DNA of 64,000 nucleotides from Enterococcus termitis (GTDB lineage: Bacteria; Bacillota; Bacilli; Lactobacillales; Enterococcaceae), in NCBI RefSeq assembly GCF_001730305.1, contig NZ_MIJY01000045.1, positions 1 to 64,000 on the forward strand. The letters run 5' to 3'. Below, in pieces: positions 48,252 to 57,302 of the stretch. Under the pieces are notes generated by a model. It saw only the letters and a list, made by a program, of their open reading frames with translations. It searched no databases and had not been told where the DNA came from. The translations under genes were made by a program, and so were the position numbers. Position 1 is the stretch's first letter, and every line of letters starts with the position of its first letter.

Positions 48252-49373
48252 ATGAACATTGTAACTGCGATCGATTCAATGAAAGGATCTATGACCAGCA
48301 TAGAAGCTAATCAAATCGTAGCACGTGTATTTACAGACAGCGGGCACACTGTAAAAGAAATCGCGATCGCTGACGGTGGTGAGGGAACAGTAGCTGCCGC
48401 ATTAAAGAATAACAACGGACAAAAAATAACTGTATCTGTCGAAGCTTTGAATGGCGAAATAGTCTCGGCTGACATTGGCTGGTTTCCAGCAGAAAAAATG
48501 GCGGTTATCGAGTCAGCAGCAGCTTCTGGTATCCACTATTTAGACCAAACAGAAAAGACGCATCCCTTACACACATCTTCTTATGGAATCGGACAAATGA
48601 TTTTAGCTGCTGCCAAAATGGGGGCTAAAACCATCGTCGTTGGTTTAGGCGGCACTGGAACCATTGATGGCGGCATAGGATTGTTACATGCCTTAGGAGT
48701 TGAATTTTTTGATAAAGACAATCGGTTATTACCTGTCAAAGGAGAAAGTTTAGAAAAAATTGCACGGATTTCAAAAGAGAAGCTCGCGGTTGAAATGACG
48801 AACATCCATTTTTATATTGCCTCTGATGTCACAAGTCCTTTGCTAGGAAATAAAGGCGCAGTCCAAATGTTTGGACGTCAAAAAGGCTTAGCTGAACATC
48901 AGATAGAAAGATATGAAAACAGTTTAAAGCATTATCAAAAAATAGTTACTGGCAAACGAGAATCCGTTGCGGGAGATGGGGCTGCAGGTGGTATCGGTTT
49001 TGCCCTTAGAACTTTTTTGAATGGAACGACTCATTCCGGTTTGACTTTTATTGCAGAACAGGCTCAGCTTGAAAAAAAGATCAGTCAGGCAGATTTAGTG
49101 ATCACTGGTGAAGGGAAAATGGATAACCAAAGTCTACAGGGAAAAGTACCTGTGGGAATTGCTCGAATCGCGAAAAAGCGTGATGTACCGGTCCTTGCAT
49201 TTGTTGGCAGTTTTGAAGGAGAACCACAATTATTTCAAGAAGAAGGCCTGTCTGTGATTGTACCGATCATTGACCGGATAACGACATTAGATGAGGCAAT
49301 CAAATCAGGAAAACAAAATTTAGAGAATGCTGCAAAGCGTTCTCTTGAATTATTGACCTTGTTTCAAAAGTGA
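48252..49373 (+). CDS. Glycerate kinase
   Basis: 373 aa, GarK/GlxK family. N-terminal DSMKGSMTSIEAN, IADGGEGTVAA, GLGGTGTIDGGIGLLHALG and C-terminal VITGEGKMDNQSLQGKVPVGIA are all present. Phosphorylates glycerate for entry into glycolysis. Single gene with AGGGAG ribosome site and a strong terminator. Confidence 0.95.
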   Translation: MNIVTAIDSMKGSMTSIEANQIVARVFTDSGHTVKEIAIADGGEGTVAAALKNNNGQKITVSVEALNGEIVSADIGWFPAEKMAVIESAAASGIHYLDQTEKTHPLHTSSYGIGQMILAAAKMGAKTIVVGLGGTGTIDGGIGLLHALGVEFFDKDNRLLPVKGESLEKIARISKEKLAVEMTNIHFYIASDVTSPLLGNKGAVQMFGRQKGLAEHQIERYENSLKHYQKIVTGKRESVAGDGAAGGIGFALRTFLNGTTHSGLTFIAEQAQLEKKISQADLVITGEGKMDNQSLQGKVPVGIARIAKKRDVPVLAFVGSFEGEPQLFQEEGLSVIVPIIDRITTLDEAIKSGKQNLENAAKRSLELLTLFQK

Positions 49374-49397
49374 AATGTGTTATTAAATGAAAACCTA

Positions 49398-49439
49398 AAC
49401 AACGCCACTTAAACAGATCGTTTAAGTGGCGTTGTTTTT
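49398..49439 (+). terminator. Terminator after glycerate kinase gene
   Basis: A 17-bp perfect stem (49398-49414 with 49420-49436), loop AGATC, T-rich tail. Confidence 0.93.
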
Positions 49440-49609
49440 CAATCTCCATCTAAAGTCTCTTTTTTTATAGGGCTAAGGTACCATGACAAGAAATACAACT
49501 TCATTCAAAATAGTAAGAGTAGTAGGAGGTTGTAGGTATAAAAGGAGAATGCTTGAAAAATCACTATTTATTAAAGTAAGTAGCAAGCGGATAAAAATGG
49601 AGGGATAAC

Positions 49610-50290
49610 ATGTCTGTAATTGAAGCAAGAAATATAAAGAAAAGCTATGGACGAAACGAATCAAGGTTTGATGCCTTAAAAGGTGTGGACTTAACTGTCG
49701 AAGAAGGAGAATCTGTTGCGATTATTGGAAAAAGTGGATCAGGGAAATCAACATTTATGCATATTTTAGCATTATTAGATAAGCCATCTTCTGGAGAGAT
49801 CCTATTAAATAATCAAACAGTTACGAGTATCAGTAAAAAACAATTAGACCAAACAAGGAACGAGCAGTTTGGGTTTGTGTTTCAGCAATTCTTTATGAAT
49901 CCGAAAGATACGGTGCTAAACAATGTAATGCTGCCGCTAAAGATTGGTGGTGTTTCTAGCGGAAAGCGCAAAAAGATGGCCCTTGATGCGCTGAAAGCTG
50001 TTGAACTGGATGATAAAGTCAATAACAAAGCGAACAACTTATCAGGAGGACAAAAACAGCGAGTGTGTATTGCTCGAGCGTTAGTTAATAATCCTAAAAT
50101 TATTTTTGCAGATGAACCCACTGGAAATCTGGATTCAGCAACAGGAGATAAGATCGAACAGCTATTATTTAATTTAAATAAAGAAAAGGGGATCACGCTG
50201 ATCATCGTTACGCATGATCCAGAACTTGCGGCACGCTGTGATCGTCAGATTCATGTCCGCGATGGTTTGATTGTAGGAGGGGATGAGTAG
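49610..50290 (+). CDS. MacB/LolD-type ABC ATPase
   Basis: 226 aa. Walker A GKSGSGKST, Q-loop QFGFVFQQF, signature NLSGGQKQRV, Walker B KIIFADEPTGNLD, switch VTHD. Type VII (MacB-like) ABC ATPase that drives a mechanotransmitting permease. It directly abuts the permease gene. AUGGAGGG ribosome site. Confidence 0.94.
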   Translation: MSVIEARNIKKSYGRNESRFDALKGVDLTVEEGESVAIIGKSGSGKSTFMHILALLDKPSSGEILLNNQTVTSISKKQLDQTRNEQFGFVFQQFFMNPKDTVLNNVMLPLKIGGVSSGKRKKMALDALKAVELDDKVNNKANNLSGGQKQRVCIARALVNNPKIIFADEPTGNLDSATGDKIEQLLFNLNKEKGITLIIVTHDPELAARCDRQIHVRDGLIVGGDE

Positions 50291-51574
50291 ATGAAATTCA
50301 GTGATATTTTAAAGTCAGCTAGTTCAAATTTACTGCGTAACAAAGGTCGGACGATTTTAACCATTGTCGCTATCTTTATTGGCGCATTTACGATTTCATT
50401 GACGACAGGTGTAAATATTGGTGTCAATGATTATATTGATAAACAAGTTGGTAGTGTAGGCGGCGAAAACCAAATAATCATTCAGCCTAAAGTCAGTGGC
50501 AGTTTTGGTGAAGATGGCGAACCACAAAAATATGATGCCGAAAAGAAAACCAGCACAATGCAGCAATATGAAGCTTTAGACAGCAAAGATGTTGAAAAAG
50601 TCAAAAAGATTAAAGGAATCAAAAATGTGGTTCCAATGAAGTCATTTACAATCGATTACGTTTCAGGTGCAAACAATGAAAAATATGTATTTCCAGCATC
50701 AGAAACAATGGACACGCTAAATATTGATTTAGAAGCAGGAAAAGAATTAAATCAAAAGACTTCAGATTTTGAAGTGAATTTGGCTCCGGAATATGTAAAA
50801 TCTTTAGGCTTTAAGTCTAACAAAGATGCAGTAGGCAAAGTGATGAAAATTGCCGTGTCTTCTTCAGCTACAAAAGAAGAAAAAATAATCGAAGCTAAAA
50901 TCGTCGGTGTCCGTAATACAAGTCTTATCCAGGGTGGGATGTCTCTAGTAAATAATGCTCTTGTGGATGAAATTACAAAAATCAATGAAGATGGCTTACC
51001 AAAAGCAATGACTGGTCAATACGGTGCTATGATCGGAGAAATGAAAAAAGACGTAACGGCGGATGACATTACGAAGATCAAAGAACGTTTAGATAAAGCA
51101 GGCTATGCAGGTCAAACGATTGAAGACCAAATTGGTATGATCAGAAATGTCATCAATGCCATTACAGGTGTTTTAACTATGTTCGGTGCCATCGCATTGT
51201 TAGCAGCAAGCTTTGGGATCATCAATACCTTGTATATGTCTGTTCAAGAACGGACAAGAGAAATTGGGTTAATGAAAGCAATGGGACTTGGCAGCGGAAA
51301 AGTCTTTACGATTTTTAGTGTAGAAGCAGCACTGATTGGCTTTTTAGGTTCATTATTAGGTATTTTAGGAGCGGTCGGTGTAGGTGGATTGATCAATCAA
51401 ATCGCGGCTGACTCTTTCTTGAAGTCACTAACTGGGTTTACCTTGATTCAGTTCTCACCAATGTCCTCTGGGGTGATCATCTTAGTAATCATGGGGATTG
51501 CATTCCTAGCAGGTACATTACCAGCACGTAGAGCCGCAAAATTAGATCCAATTGAATCTCTGCGTTATGAATAG
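50291..51574 (+). CDS. MacB/FtsX-type ABC permease
   Basis: 427 aa: one N-terminal membrane helix (about 20-42), a large extracellular MacB-PCD domain (about 45-270), then three C-terminal helices with the FtsX motif TREIGLMKAMGLGSGKVFTIFSVEA. Together with the preceding ATPase it likely exports a peptide or lipid, or confers resistance. No regulator or third subunit is adjacent. Confidence 0.92.
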   Translation: MKFSDILKSASSNLLRNKGRTILTIVAIFIGAFTISLTTGVNIGVNDYIDKQVGSVGGENQIIIQPKVSGSFGEDGEPQKYDAEKKTSTMQQYEALDSKDVEKVKKIKGIKNVVPMKSFTIDYVSGANNEKYVFPASETMDTLNIDLEAGKELNQKTSDFEVNLAPEYVKSLGFKSNKDAVGKVMKIAVSSSATKEEKIIEAKIVGVRNTSLIQGGMSLVNNALVDEITKINEDGLPKAMTGQYGAMIGEMKKDVTADDITKIKERLDKAGYAGQTIEDQIGMIRNVINAITGVLTMFGAIALLAASFGIINTLYMSVQERTREIGLMKAMGLGSGKVFTIFSVEAALIGFLGSLLGILGAVGVGGLINQIAADSFLKSLTGFTLIQFSPMSSGVIILVIMGIAFLAGTLPARRAAKLDPIESLRYE

Positions 51575-51593
51575 ATAGACAAAGAGGGCGAGC

Positions 51594-51692
51594 CAAAAGT
51601 CGGTCAGGTTCGAGCAACTGGAGTAAAAATCGAACAATATGCTTTTTGTATTGCTCGGTTTTTGCGGATTTGCCGAAGAACCTGGCTTTTGA
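51594..51692. repeat. Long imperfect intergenic hairpin
   Basis: About 99 nt. Matching arms include CAAAAG, CAGGTTC and AAAAATCGAACAATA with its near-complement, around a loop TGCTTTTTG. It follows the ABC permease and could be its terminator or a small non-autonomous element. The remainder of 51575-51944 holds only the promoter region of the next gene. Confidence 0.7.
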
Positions 51693-51856
51693 CCATTGTT
51701 TATTACGTTTTAGAGTATGAAACAAACTTGATTTTTCGGTTTGTTTCGTACTTTTTTACTATTTCTGAAAGAGTTGTTTTTTCTATAATCGTTTAATTGG
51801 GATTCAGAGCACAAAGCGAAATTAATAGGTAGCTTAATTCGAGAATTTTTTATTAA

Positions 51857-51871
51857 CTTCCTTTTAGTAAG
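51857..51871 (+). promoter_or_regulatory. Candidate operator before MDR reductase gene
   Basis: CTTCCTTTTAGTAAG differs by one base from the perfect inverted repeat at 54469-54483 upstream of the nitroreductase gene. A TATACT -10 candidate lies at 51904-51909. A shared redox-type regulator is possible. Confidence 0.4.
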
Positions 51872-51944
51872 CATATCATTTACCTAAAATGAATGAAAAG
51901 GAGTATACTCTACTTACATATTGTTGATAAATGGAGGATGAAAA

Positions 51945-52886
51945 ATGAAAGCAGTAGTAATCAATCAATACGGTAGTAAAGAAGTATTAGAAGAACAAGA
52001 AATAACATTACCTGAATTAAAAGAGCATCAGGTCTTGGTAAAAGAATACGCGACATCAATCAATCCGATTGACTGGAAACTGAGAGAAGGCTATTTAAAA
52101 CAAATGTTTGACTGGCCATTTCCGATTATTTTGGGTTGGGACGTTGCAGGTGTTATTACAGCAATGGGTAGTTCTGTAAAAGACTGGAAGGTCGGAGATA
52201 AAGTGTTTGCTCGTCCTGAAACCACTCGCTTTGGAACCTATGCGGAAGAAACGATCGTAGATGATTATTTACTAGCAAAAATACCTGAGAATGTCAGCTT
52301 TGAAGAGGCAGCTGCTGTCCCTTTAGCAGGCTTGACTGCTTGGCAGGCATTATTTGATCATGGAAGTCTAAAAAAAGGTGAAAAAGTACTGATTCATGCA
52401 GGTGCTGGCGGCGTTGGAACTTACGCGATTCAATTTGCTAAAGAAGCAGGTGCTTACGTTATTACAACAGCAAGTGAAAAAAATCATGAACTGTTAAAAA
52501 AACTCGGAGCAGATGAAGTGATCGATTATCATACCACTGATTTTACTGAAGTCTTATCTGACATCGATTTAGTCTTTGATACAATGGGCGGAGAGGTTCA
52601 AAAAAACAGTTTTTCTGTGTTGAAATCAGACACCGGACGATTGATTTCAATTGTCGGGATCGAAGACGAAAATCTAGCCAAAGAAAAGAATATCAAAGCT
52701 GAAGGCATTTGGCTTCAAACAAATGGAAAACAATTACAAGAAATTGCAGATTTAATGGCTTCAGAGAAAGTGACTTCAATCATCGGAGAAGTCTTTCCTT
52801 TTTCTAGACAAGGTGTCTACGATGCCCATGCTTTAAGTGAAACTCATCATGCTGTAGGGAAAATTGTTATAAAAGTAGCTGACTAA
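51945..52886 (+). CDS. NADP-dependent MDR-family quinone oxidoreductase
   Basis: 313 aa, medium-chain reductase without catalytic zinc ligands. GroES-like N-terminal domain (NPIDWKLREGYL, LGWDVAGVI), then Rossmann domain with AGAGGVGTYAIQFAKEAG. Reduces quinones or other electrophiles with NADPH. Stands with nitroreductases in a redox-stress group. Confidence 0.92.
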   Translation: MKAVVINQYGSKEVLEEQEITLPELKEHQVLVKEYATSINPIDWKLREGYLKQMFDWPFPIILGWDVAGVITAMGSSVKDWKVGDKVFARPETTRFGTYAEETIVDDYLLAKIPENVSFEEAAAVPLAGLTAWQALFDHGSLKKGEKVLIHAGAGGVGTYAIQFAKEAGAYVITTASEKNHELLKKLGADEVIDYHTTDFTEVLSDIDLVFDTMGGEVQKNSFSVLKSDTGRLISIVGIEDENLAKEKNIKAEGIWLQTNGKQLQEIADLMASEKVTSIIGEVFPFSRQGVYDAHALSETHHAVGKIVIKVAD

Positions 52887-52887
52887 C

Positions 52888-52952
52888 AAATAAATCGACT
52901 CTGAGACAAAAAACAAAAATCATTTTTGCTTTTTCCCAGAGTCGATTTATTT
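52888..52952. terminator. Bidirectional terminator between convergent genes
   Basis: A 16-bp stem (52888-52903 with 52937-52952) with further A/T pairing inside and T-runs on both strands. Serves the MDR gene (plus) and the ArsR gene (minus), whose stop lies within it. Confidence 0.85.
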
Positions 52953-53273
52953 TTTTACCTGCTCTGCTCTATAGCGGATCAATTCAAGAAATCCAGGTAG
53001 TTCACGTTCAATATATTCTTGATTTAAAAGATAGCGTTTCGCTGTTCCTGTTTTGATCTCTTGAATCAGCTGCGCTTCTTTGAGCAATTTGATATGGTGA
53101 GATAAGGTTGATTTTACAATATGGTATTTTTCTGATGTAATTCGTTTTTCACCATCAATCAGTAAACAAGTAAGGATATTTAAGCGGATCGGATCACTAG
53201 CAGCTTGCAGTGCTTGAAGAAAAGGATCATTATTGTGAGTTCGTTTATTTTTCATAAACAAAGTATACCACAA
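52947..53273 (-). CDS. ArsR-family transcriptional regulator
   Basis: 108 aa winged helix. DPIRLNILTCLL and VKSTLSHHIKLLKEAQLI form the DNA-binding helix-turn-helix at about residues 32-85. No metal-binding CxC is present, so it probably senses something other than a metal. Divergent from the nitroreductase gene, with a palindrome in between. Confidence 0.9.
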   Translation of the reverse strand: MWYTLFMKNKRTHNNDPFLQALQAASDPIRLNILTCLLIDGEKRITSEKYHIVKSTLSHHIKLLKEAQLIQEIKTGTAKRYLLNQEYIERELPGFLELIRYRAEQVKK

Positions 53274-53317
53274 TCGTTCTTCTTTACATATTGATGAGGG
53301 CGTGCTATATTTTTAAC

Positions 53318-53335
53318 GTTCGAAAGAAATCGAAC
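53318..53335 (+). promoter_or_regulatory. Palindromic operator between arsR-like and nitroreductase genes
   Basis: GTTCGA-AAGAAA-TCGAAC, a perfect 6+6+6 inverted repeat, 23 nt ahead of the nitroreductase start. Likely bound by the divergent ArsR-family protein. Confidence 0.65.
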
Positions 53336-53358
53336 TAAAGAAGGAAACGAGGGATATT

Positions 53359-53997
53359 ATGGAAAACACATATAAAGAAAATAATTTCGATACGATCATG
53401 AAAGGCAGAAGATCGATTCGTAGCTACGATCCTACTGTTAAAATCAGCCGTGAAGAAATGGAGCAAATCATTAACGATACAGTGAAAGCACCTTCTTCTG
53501 TAAATATGCAGCCTTGGCGTTTTACTGTTGTTGAAAGTGAAGCAGGTAAAGAAGCGTTAGAGCCACTTATCCGTTTTAATAAACTACAAAATCAAACATC
53601 AGCCGCAATGATCGTGATTTTTGGCGATTTAAATAGCTTTGAATATGCTGAAAAAATTTACAGTACAGCGGTTGAACAAAACTTAATGCCCCAAGAAGTG
53701 AAAGATCGTCAATTAGAAGTATTAAGTCCATTATTTGAACAAATGGCAACAGAGGACAAAAAAGAAACAGCGATTATCGATGGCGCTTTAGCTGCGATGA
53801 ATTTAATGCTAGTTGCTCGTGCCTATGGTTATGATACAAATCCTATTGGTGGTTTTGAGCGTGAAAAAATTGCAGAAGCATTAGGTATGGATAAAGAACG
53901 TTACTACCCAGTCATGATCGTTTCAATCGGAAAAGCCAATGAAGAGGGATATCCTTCTTACCGTTTACCAGCAACTGATATTACAACTTGGAAATAG
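53359..53997 (+). CDS. Nitroreductase-family protein
   Basis: 212 aa. FMN-binding motifs RRSIRSYDPTV, APSSVNMQPWRF and NPIGGFEREKIAEALG near the C-terminus. Reduces nitro or quinone compounds with NAD(P)H. Probably co-transcribed with the DUF1304 gene 12 nt later and controlled by the ArsR-family protein. Confidence 0.93.
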   Translation: MENTYKENNFDTIMKGRRSIRSYDPTVKISREEMEQIINDTVKAPSSVNMQPWRFTVVESEAGKEALEPLIRFNKLQNQTSAAMIVIFGDLNSFEYAEKIYSTAVEQNLMPQEVKDRQLEVLSPLFEQMATEDKKETAIIDGALAAMNLMLVARAYGYDTNPIGGFEREKIAEALGMDKERYYPVMIVSIGKANEEGYPSYRLPATDITTWK

Positions 53998-54009
53998 GAG
54001 GAAACATCC

Positions 54010-54375
54010 ATGCATATTATTCCACTCATTTTAGCTGTGATTGTGGCGCTTGAGCATTTTTATATTTTATATTTAGAGATGTTTCAGACGACATCTCCTG
54101 CAGCGCAGCGTGCTTTTGGTTTAGATAAAGAATTTTTAGCAGATCCAAGAGTGCAAACATTATTTAAAAATCAAGGATTATACAATGGTTTTTTAGGAGC
54201 GGGAATTCTATGGGGTGCTTTCTTTGCTGCGAATAGTTGGAGTGTAGTGACCTTCTTCATCGTCTGTGTGGTAGTTGCCGCAGGATATGGAGGGCTGACT
54301 TCATCCAAATCGATTTTGATAAAACAAGGTATTCCAGCAATCATTACATTTATAGCATTGTTGATTTTTAGATAG
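54010..54375 (+). CDS. DUF1304 membrane protein
   Basis: 121 aa with four membrane helices and DUF1304 motifs ALEHFYILYLEMFQTTSPAAQRAFGL and NQGLYNGFLGAGI. Function unknown; often found beside redox-stress genes. GGAGGA ribosome site directly after the nitroreductase stop. Confidence 0.92.
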   Translation: MHIIPLILAVIVALEHFYILYLEMFQTTSPAAQRAFGLDKEFLADPRVQTLFKNQGLYNGFLGAGILWGAFFAANSWSVVTFFIVCVVVAAGYGGLTSSKSILIKQGIPAIITFIALLIFR

Positions 54376-54464
54376 TAAAAGAAAAGTTTGAGGCAATAAA
54401 GTCTATTGTCTTAAGCTTTTTCCTTTTGTTCTAAAAAAAACTTATAAAAAGTAAGTCAAATTTC

Positions 54465-54493
54465 TTTACTTACTTTTAGTAAGAGGTTATACT
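54465..54493 (+). promoter_or_regulatory. Promoter with internal operator before second nitroreductase gene
   Basis: -35 TTTACT (54465-54470), 17-bp spacer, -10 TATACT (54488-54493). The spacer carries most of CTTACTTTTAGTAAG (54469-54483), a perfect inverted repeat, which suits repression by a DNA-binding sensor. Confidence 0.6.
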
Positions 54494-54540
54494 GTGAAAG
54501 TAATCTTAAAACTAATTGAAATTGAAAAGGAGCAATACAC

Positions 54541-55137
54541 ATGACAGAATTTATTCAAGCATTAAAAAAACGCCGTTCAATCTACGCTTTAGGAGATAAC
54601 CTTCCGCAATCACAAGAAGAAATCAAAGCGTTAGTAAAAGAAGTAGTTAGAGAAAGCCCATCATCATTTAACTCACAAACACAACGCGTAGTTTTCTTAT
54701 TCGGTGATGCACACAAAAAATTATGGTCAATCACAGAAGAAGCTTTGAAACCTTTAACACCTGCAGAAGCTTTCCCAAATACACAAGCAAAATTACAAAG
54801 CTTTGCAGCTGGAACAGGTACATTACTTTTCTTTGAAGATATGGATATCGTTAAAAACCTACAAGAACAATTTGAACTATACGCAGATAACTTCCCAGTA
54901 TGGTCAGAACAAGCAAGCGGTTTGACTCAAGCAAACGTTTGGACTGCATTAGCGCAAGAAAATATTGGTGCAAACTTACAACATTACAACCCAGTAATCG
55001 ATGAAGCCGTTGCAAAAGAATGGTCAATTCCAAGCCAATGGAAATTAAGAGCACAACTTGTTTTCGGTTCAATCGAAGCTGAAGCTGGCGAAAAAGAATA
55101 CATGGAAGATAGCGCACGTTTCCTAGAATTTAACTAA
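54541..55137 (+). CDS. Nitroreductase-family protein (Frm2/HBN1-like)
   Basis: 198 aa. N-terminal KKRRSIYALGDNLPQSQEEI and SPSSFNSQTQRVVFLFG mark the Frm2/HBN1-like nitroreductase subgroup. NAD(P)H:FMN-type oxidoreductase. Strong codon bias and its own regulated promoter suggest high inducible expression. A glyoxalase gene follows after 24 nt. Confidence 0.92.
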   Translation: MTEFIQALKKRRSIYALGDNLPQSQEEIKALVKEVVRESPSSFNSQTQRVVFLFGDAHKKLWSITEEALKPLTPAEAFPNTQAKLQSFAAGTGTLLFFEDMDIVKNLQEQFELYADNFPVWSEQASGLTQANVWTALAQENIGANLQHYNPVIDEAVAKEWSIPSQWKLRAQLVFGSIEAEAGEKEYMEDSARFLEFN

Positions 55138-55161
55138 TTAGCGCAATTGGAGGAGAGAAGC

Positions 55162-56007
55162 ATGGTGGTCACATTACCTAAAGAAACGATTGTAAAACAA
55201 GTGAAATTAAACGTACAAAATCTGGATGAAATGACAGAATTTTATACGAAAATGATTGGTCTCGTTTTACTGAAAAAAGAGGACAACAGAGCTTTCTTAG
55301 GTGCACAAGGAACTTCTGAAGCAATCGTGATTTTGGAAGAACTTGTCGATCCTATCGTAAATGATAAAACGACAGGATTGTATCATACTGCTTTTCTCTT
55401 GCCAACGCGTAAAGATTTAGGCAATAGCTTATTATGGCTATTACAAAATAATATTGAAATCGGCGCTGCTGACCATGGTTATAGCGAAGCAATTTATCTA
55501 AGCGATCCAGAAGGAAATGGTATCGAAATCTATCGAGATAAACCGATGACCGAATGGGATATTCGGGCAGATGGAGAAATCATTGGCGTGACGGAAGAAC
55601 TGGATGGCGATGCTGTCGTCGGAGCTGCTGATGGCAAATGGTTAGGTATGGCGCCAGGATCAAGAATCGGTCATGTTCATTTACAGGTCGCAGATTTAGA
55701 GGAAACGGAGAAGTTTTATGAACAACTTGGTTTTTCTTAGAAATCGAATTTTGGCAGACGCGCTAAATTCTTTGCCGCAGGAGAGTATCATCATCATATC
55801 GGGACGAATACATGGAATGGTGAGCACGTGGCTTTAATTGGGGAGAATCAGTTGGGCTTAGCATGGTATACATTCCAGTTGCCGTCTAAAAAAGCATTTG
55901 AGCTTTTTATCAAGGAACTTGATGAATCAACGGTTGAATATGCGAAGGAAAATGAGCAAATCACGATTCAAGATCCAAATGGGATGCAGATTAAGTTTGG
56001 ATATTAG
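55162..56007 (+). pseudogene. Two-domain glyoxalase/VOC protein interrupted by an in-frame amber stop
   Basis: ATG 55162 (GGAGGAG upstream) opens a frame of 281 codons to TAG 56005, interrupted once by TAG at 55738-55740 with no frame change. Both halves are well-preserved VOC domains: VKLNVQNLDEMTEFYTKMIGL and HVHLQVADLEETEKFYEQLGF before the stop, and FAAGEYHHHIGTNTWNG and IQDPNGMQIKFGY after it. This is the length of CatE-like glyoxalase/dioxygenase proteins. One substitution (for example TTG or CAG to TAG) explains it. A 192-aa truncated product may still be made. Confidence 0.88.
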
Positions 56008-56010
56008 ATT

Positions 56011-56048
56011 GAAAAAGTCAACTTCATAATTGAGGTTGGCTTTTTTTG
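56011..56048 (+). terminator. Terminator after the glyoxalase gene
   Basis: AAAAAGTCAACTTCA pairs with TGAGGTTGGCTTTTT through several G-U pairs, then further T residues. Confidence 0.75.
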
Positions 56049-56145
56049 TGTTGATTTTGTAAAGTAGTGATTTGTTCGGTTAGGGATAAGGGGGATATAT
56101 TAAAAATGAGGGTTTTTGGGACAAAAAAAGAAAGAAGGAAAAGAA

Positions 56146-56408
56146 ATGAATGAACAGATCGAAAAAGTGATTAACGGGTGGAAACGCCAGGGCAAAAAAT
56201 GGGGAGAACAAAATCATAGCCCGTTACTTTGGTTATTGATTATCGGTGAAGATTTTGGTGAAATGTGTAAAGAAGCAAATGAATATGGTTTTAGTCCAGG
56301 TCTGTAAAGAATACAAGATTTACAACTGAAGCAATTCAATGCGCTGCTTGTTGTGTTGCTATGGTAGGGTCTTTGGATCGAATTTTGCTAAAGGATCTAA
56401 CAGCATAA
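56146..56408 (+). pseudogene. MazG-like NTP pyrophosphohydrolase remnant, frameshifted
   Basis: ATG 56146 (GAAGGAAAAG upstream) reads MNEQIEKVINGWKRQGKKW..., then GEDFGEMCKEANEY, an E-x2-E-type MazG/phage NTPase motif, and stops at 56305. Another frame from about 56307 continues RFTTEAIQCAACCVAMVGSL to TAA 56406, resembling the second half of such proteins. A frameshift or small deletion near 56300 therefore broke one gene. Probably phage-derived. Confidence 0.5.
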
Positions 56409-56448
56409 GAAAAATAAGACGACAGTTTTTGAAAAAGGAAATAATATT

Positions 56449-56637
56449 TTGAAAGTTTTAGAATTTTTGCTAGAAATAATTAGAGCTACTTTTTTCTTAA
56501 TAGTATATTACCTTTTAATGAAATATAAAATGTCTAGTGTAGAGTATAGAAATGAGATTAGTTTATTTTTTTGTAGTATGTTTGCGCTTGTTATGTGGGG
56601 AATACTTGATCCAATAAAATTAAAGGAAAATAAATGA
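56449..56637 (+). CDS. Small membrane protein, unknown
   Basis: 62 aa from a TTG start with AAAAGGAA 9 nt upstream. Two hydrophobic helices (about 6-25 and 36-54). No family recognised. It lies in an AT-rich accessory stretch between a broken gene and an orphan ORF and might itself be a fragment. Confidence 0.4.
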   Translation: MKVLEFLLEIIRATFFLIVYYLLMKYKMSSVEYRNEISLFFCSMFALVMWGILDPIKLKENK

Positions 56638-56667
56638 CTGCTTTTGGGAAGGAAAAGAGAAAAATAA

Positions 56668-56889
56668 ATGTTAGAAGTAATAAAAAATGAATTAAATAAG
56701 ATGAAAGTTATTGATAGTTCTGCAGGTGGAGGAGAACTAGAATGTGGATTAATCAAAGATGTTGAAGACTATCGAAAGAAAATAATTATGTTGCTATGTT
56801 TAGTTAATAATTGGGTTATAGTCCCTGAACATTATGCTCCTGCAACCTATAAATTTATTGATGTATGTAAAAGGGAATGTGAAGAATAG
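56668..56889 (+). CDS. Hypothetical protein (73 aa)
   Basis: 73 aa soluble protein, start ATG 56668 behind the purine-rich GGAAAAGAG. Slightly acidic, no motif recognised. It follows the 62-aa ORF by 30 nt and could be co-transcribed with it. Reality as a gene is uncertain. Confidence 0.4.
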   Translation: MLEVIKNELNKMKVIDSSAGGGELECGLIKDVEDYRKKIIMLLCLVNNWVIVPEHYAPATYKFIDVCKRECEE

Positions 56890-57274
56890 CTTGATCTAGC
56901 TTATCTCGTTTACAATTTTTTCCAAAGCGTTCAAGCAGATCTTTTAGGGGTTAATGAAGAGAGGATAATATCACCAGATTAGAGGGTTTTTGATAAATGG
57001 AGATATAAAAAACACTATGACTTTCATTGTTTGCCATAGTGTCATTGCTAAAAAGAAGTCTCGAAAACTTACATCATAAGAATCAACCAAGTGCTGTTCA
57101 ATAACTGGTATCTATAATCGTAGACAACATTTATAGAATAGCGTTGCATATGGTGGTAAAACTATTCATTTTATAGCCAAAGAATTTGAATAAATTGATC
57201 AAACAGACATCTGCTTTTTCATTTGAAAATAACGAGAAAAAAGAAAAACAGATTAGAATATGATGAATATTTGC
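56890..57274. other. Intergenic stretch before the biosynthetic operon
   Basis: AT-rich, no intact gene. ACACTATG (57012-57019) and CATAGTGT (57035-57042) form a hairpin followed on the minus strand by a T-run, so a minus-strand transcript may once have ended here. A short open stretch near 57140-57193 (SVAYGGKTIHFIAKEFE) looks like a coding relic of unknown origin. Confidence 0.5.
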
Positions 57275-57302
57275 TTGACATATCATTGGAACTTATTATA
57301 TA
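57275..57302 (+). promoter_or_regulatory. Promoter of the adenylation/ATP-grasp operon
   Basis: -35 TTGACA (57275-57280, consensus), 16-bp spacer, -10 TATATA (57297-57302). Start near 57309 gives a leader of about 70 nt. The only good promoter found for the four-gene operon. Confidence 0.7.

Noticed and set aside
49483-49608. 41-codon basic ORF just before the MacB-like ATPase gene
   Set aside because: Weak ribosome site and composition like untranslated leader; it ends at the ribosome site of the next gene, so a leader peptide is possible but unsupported.
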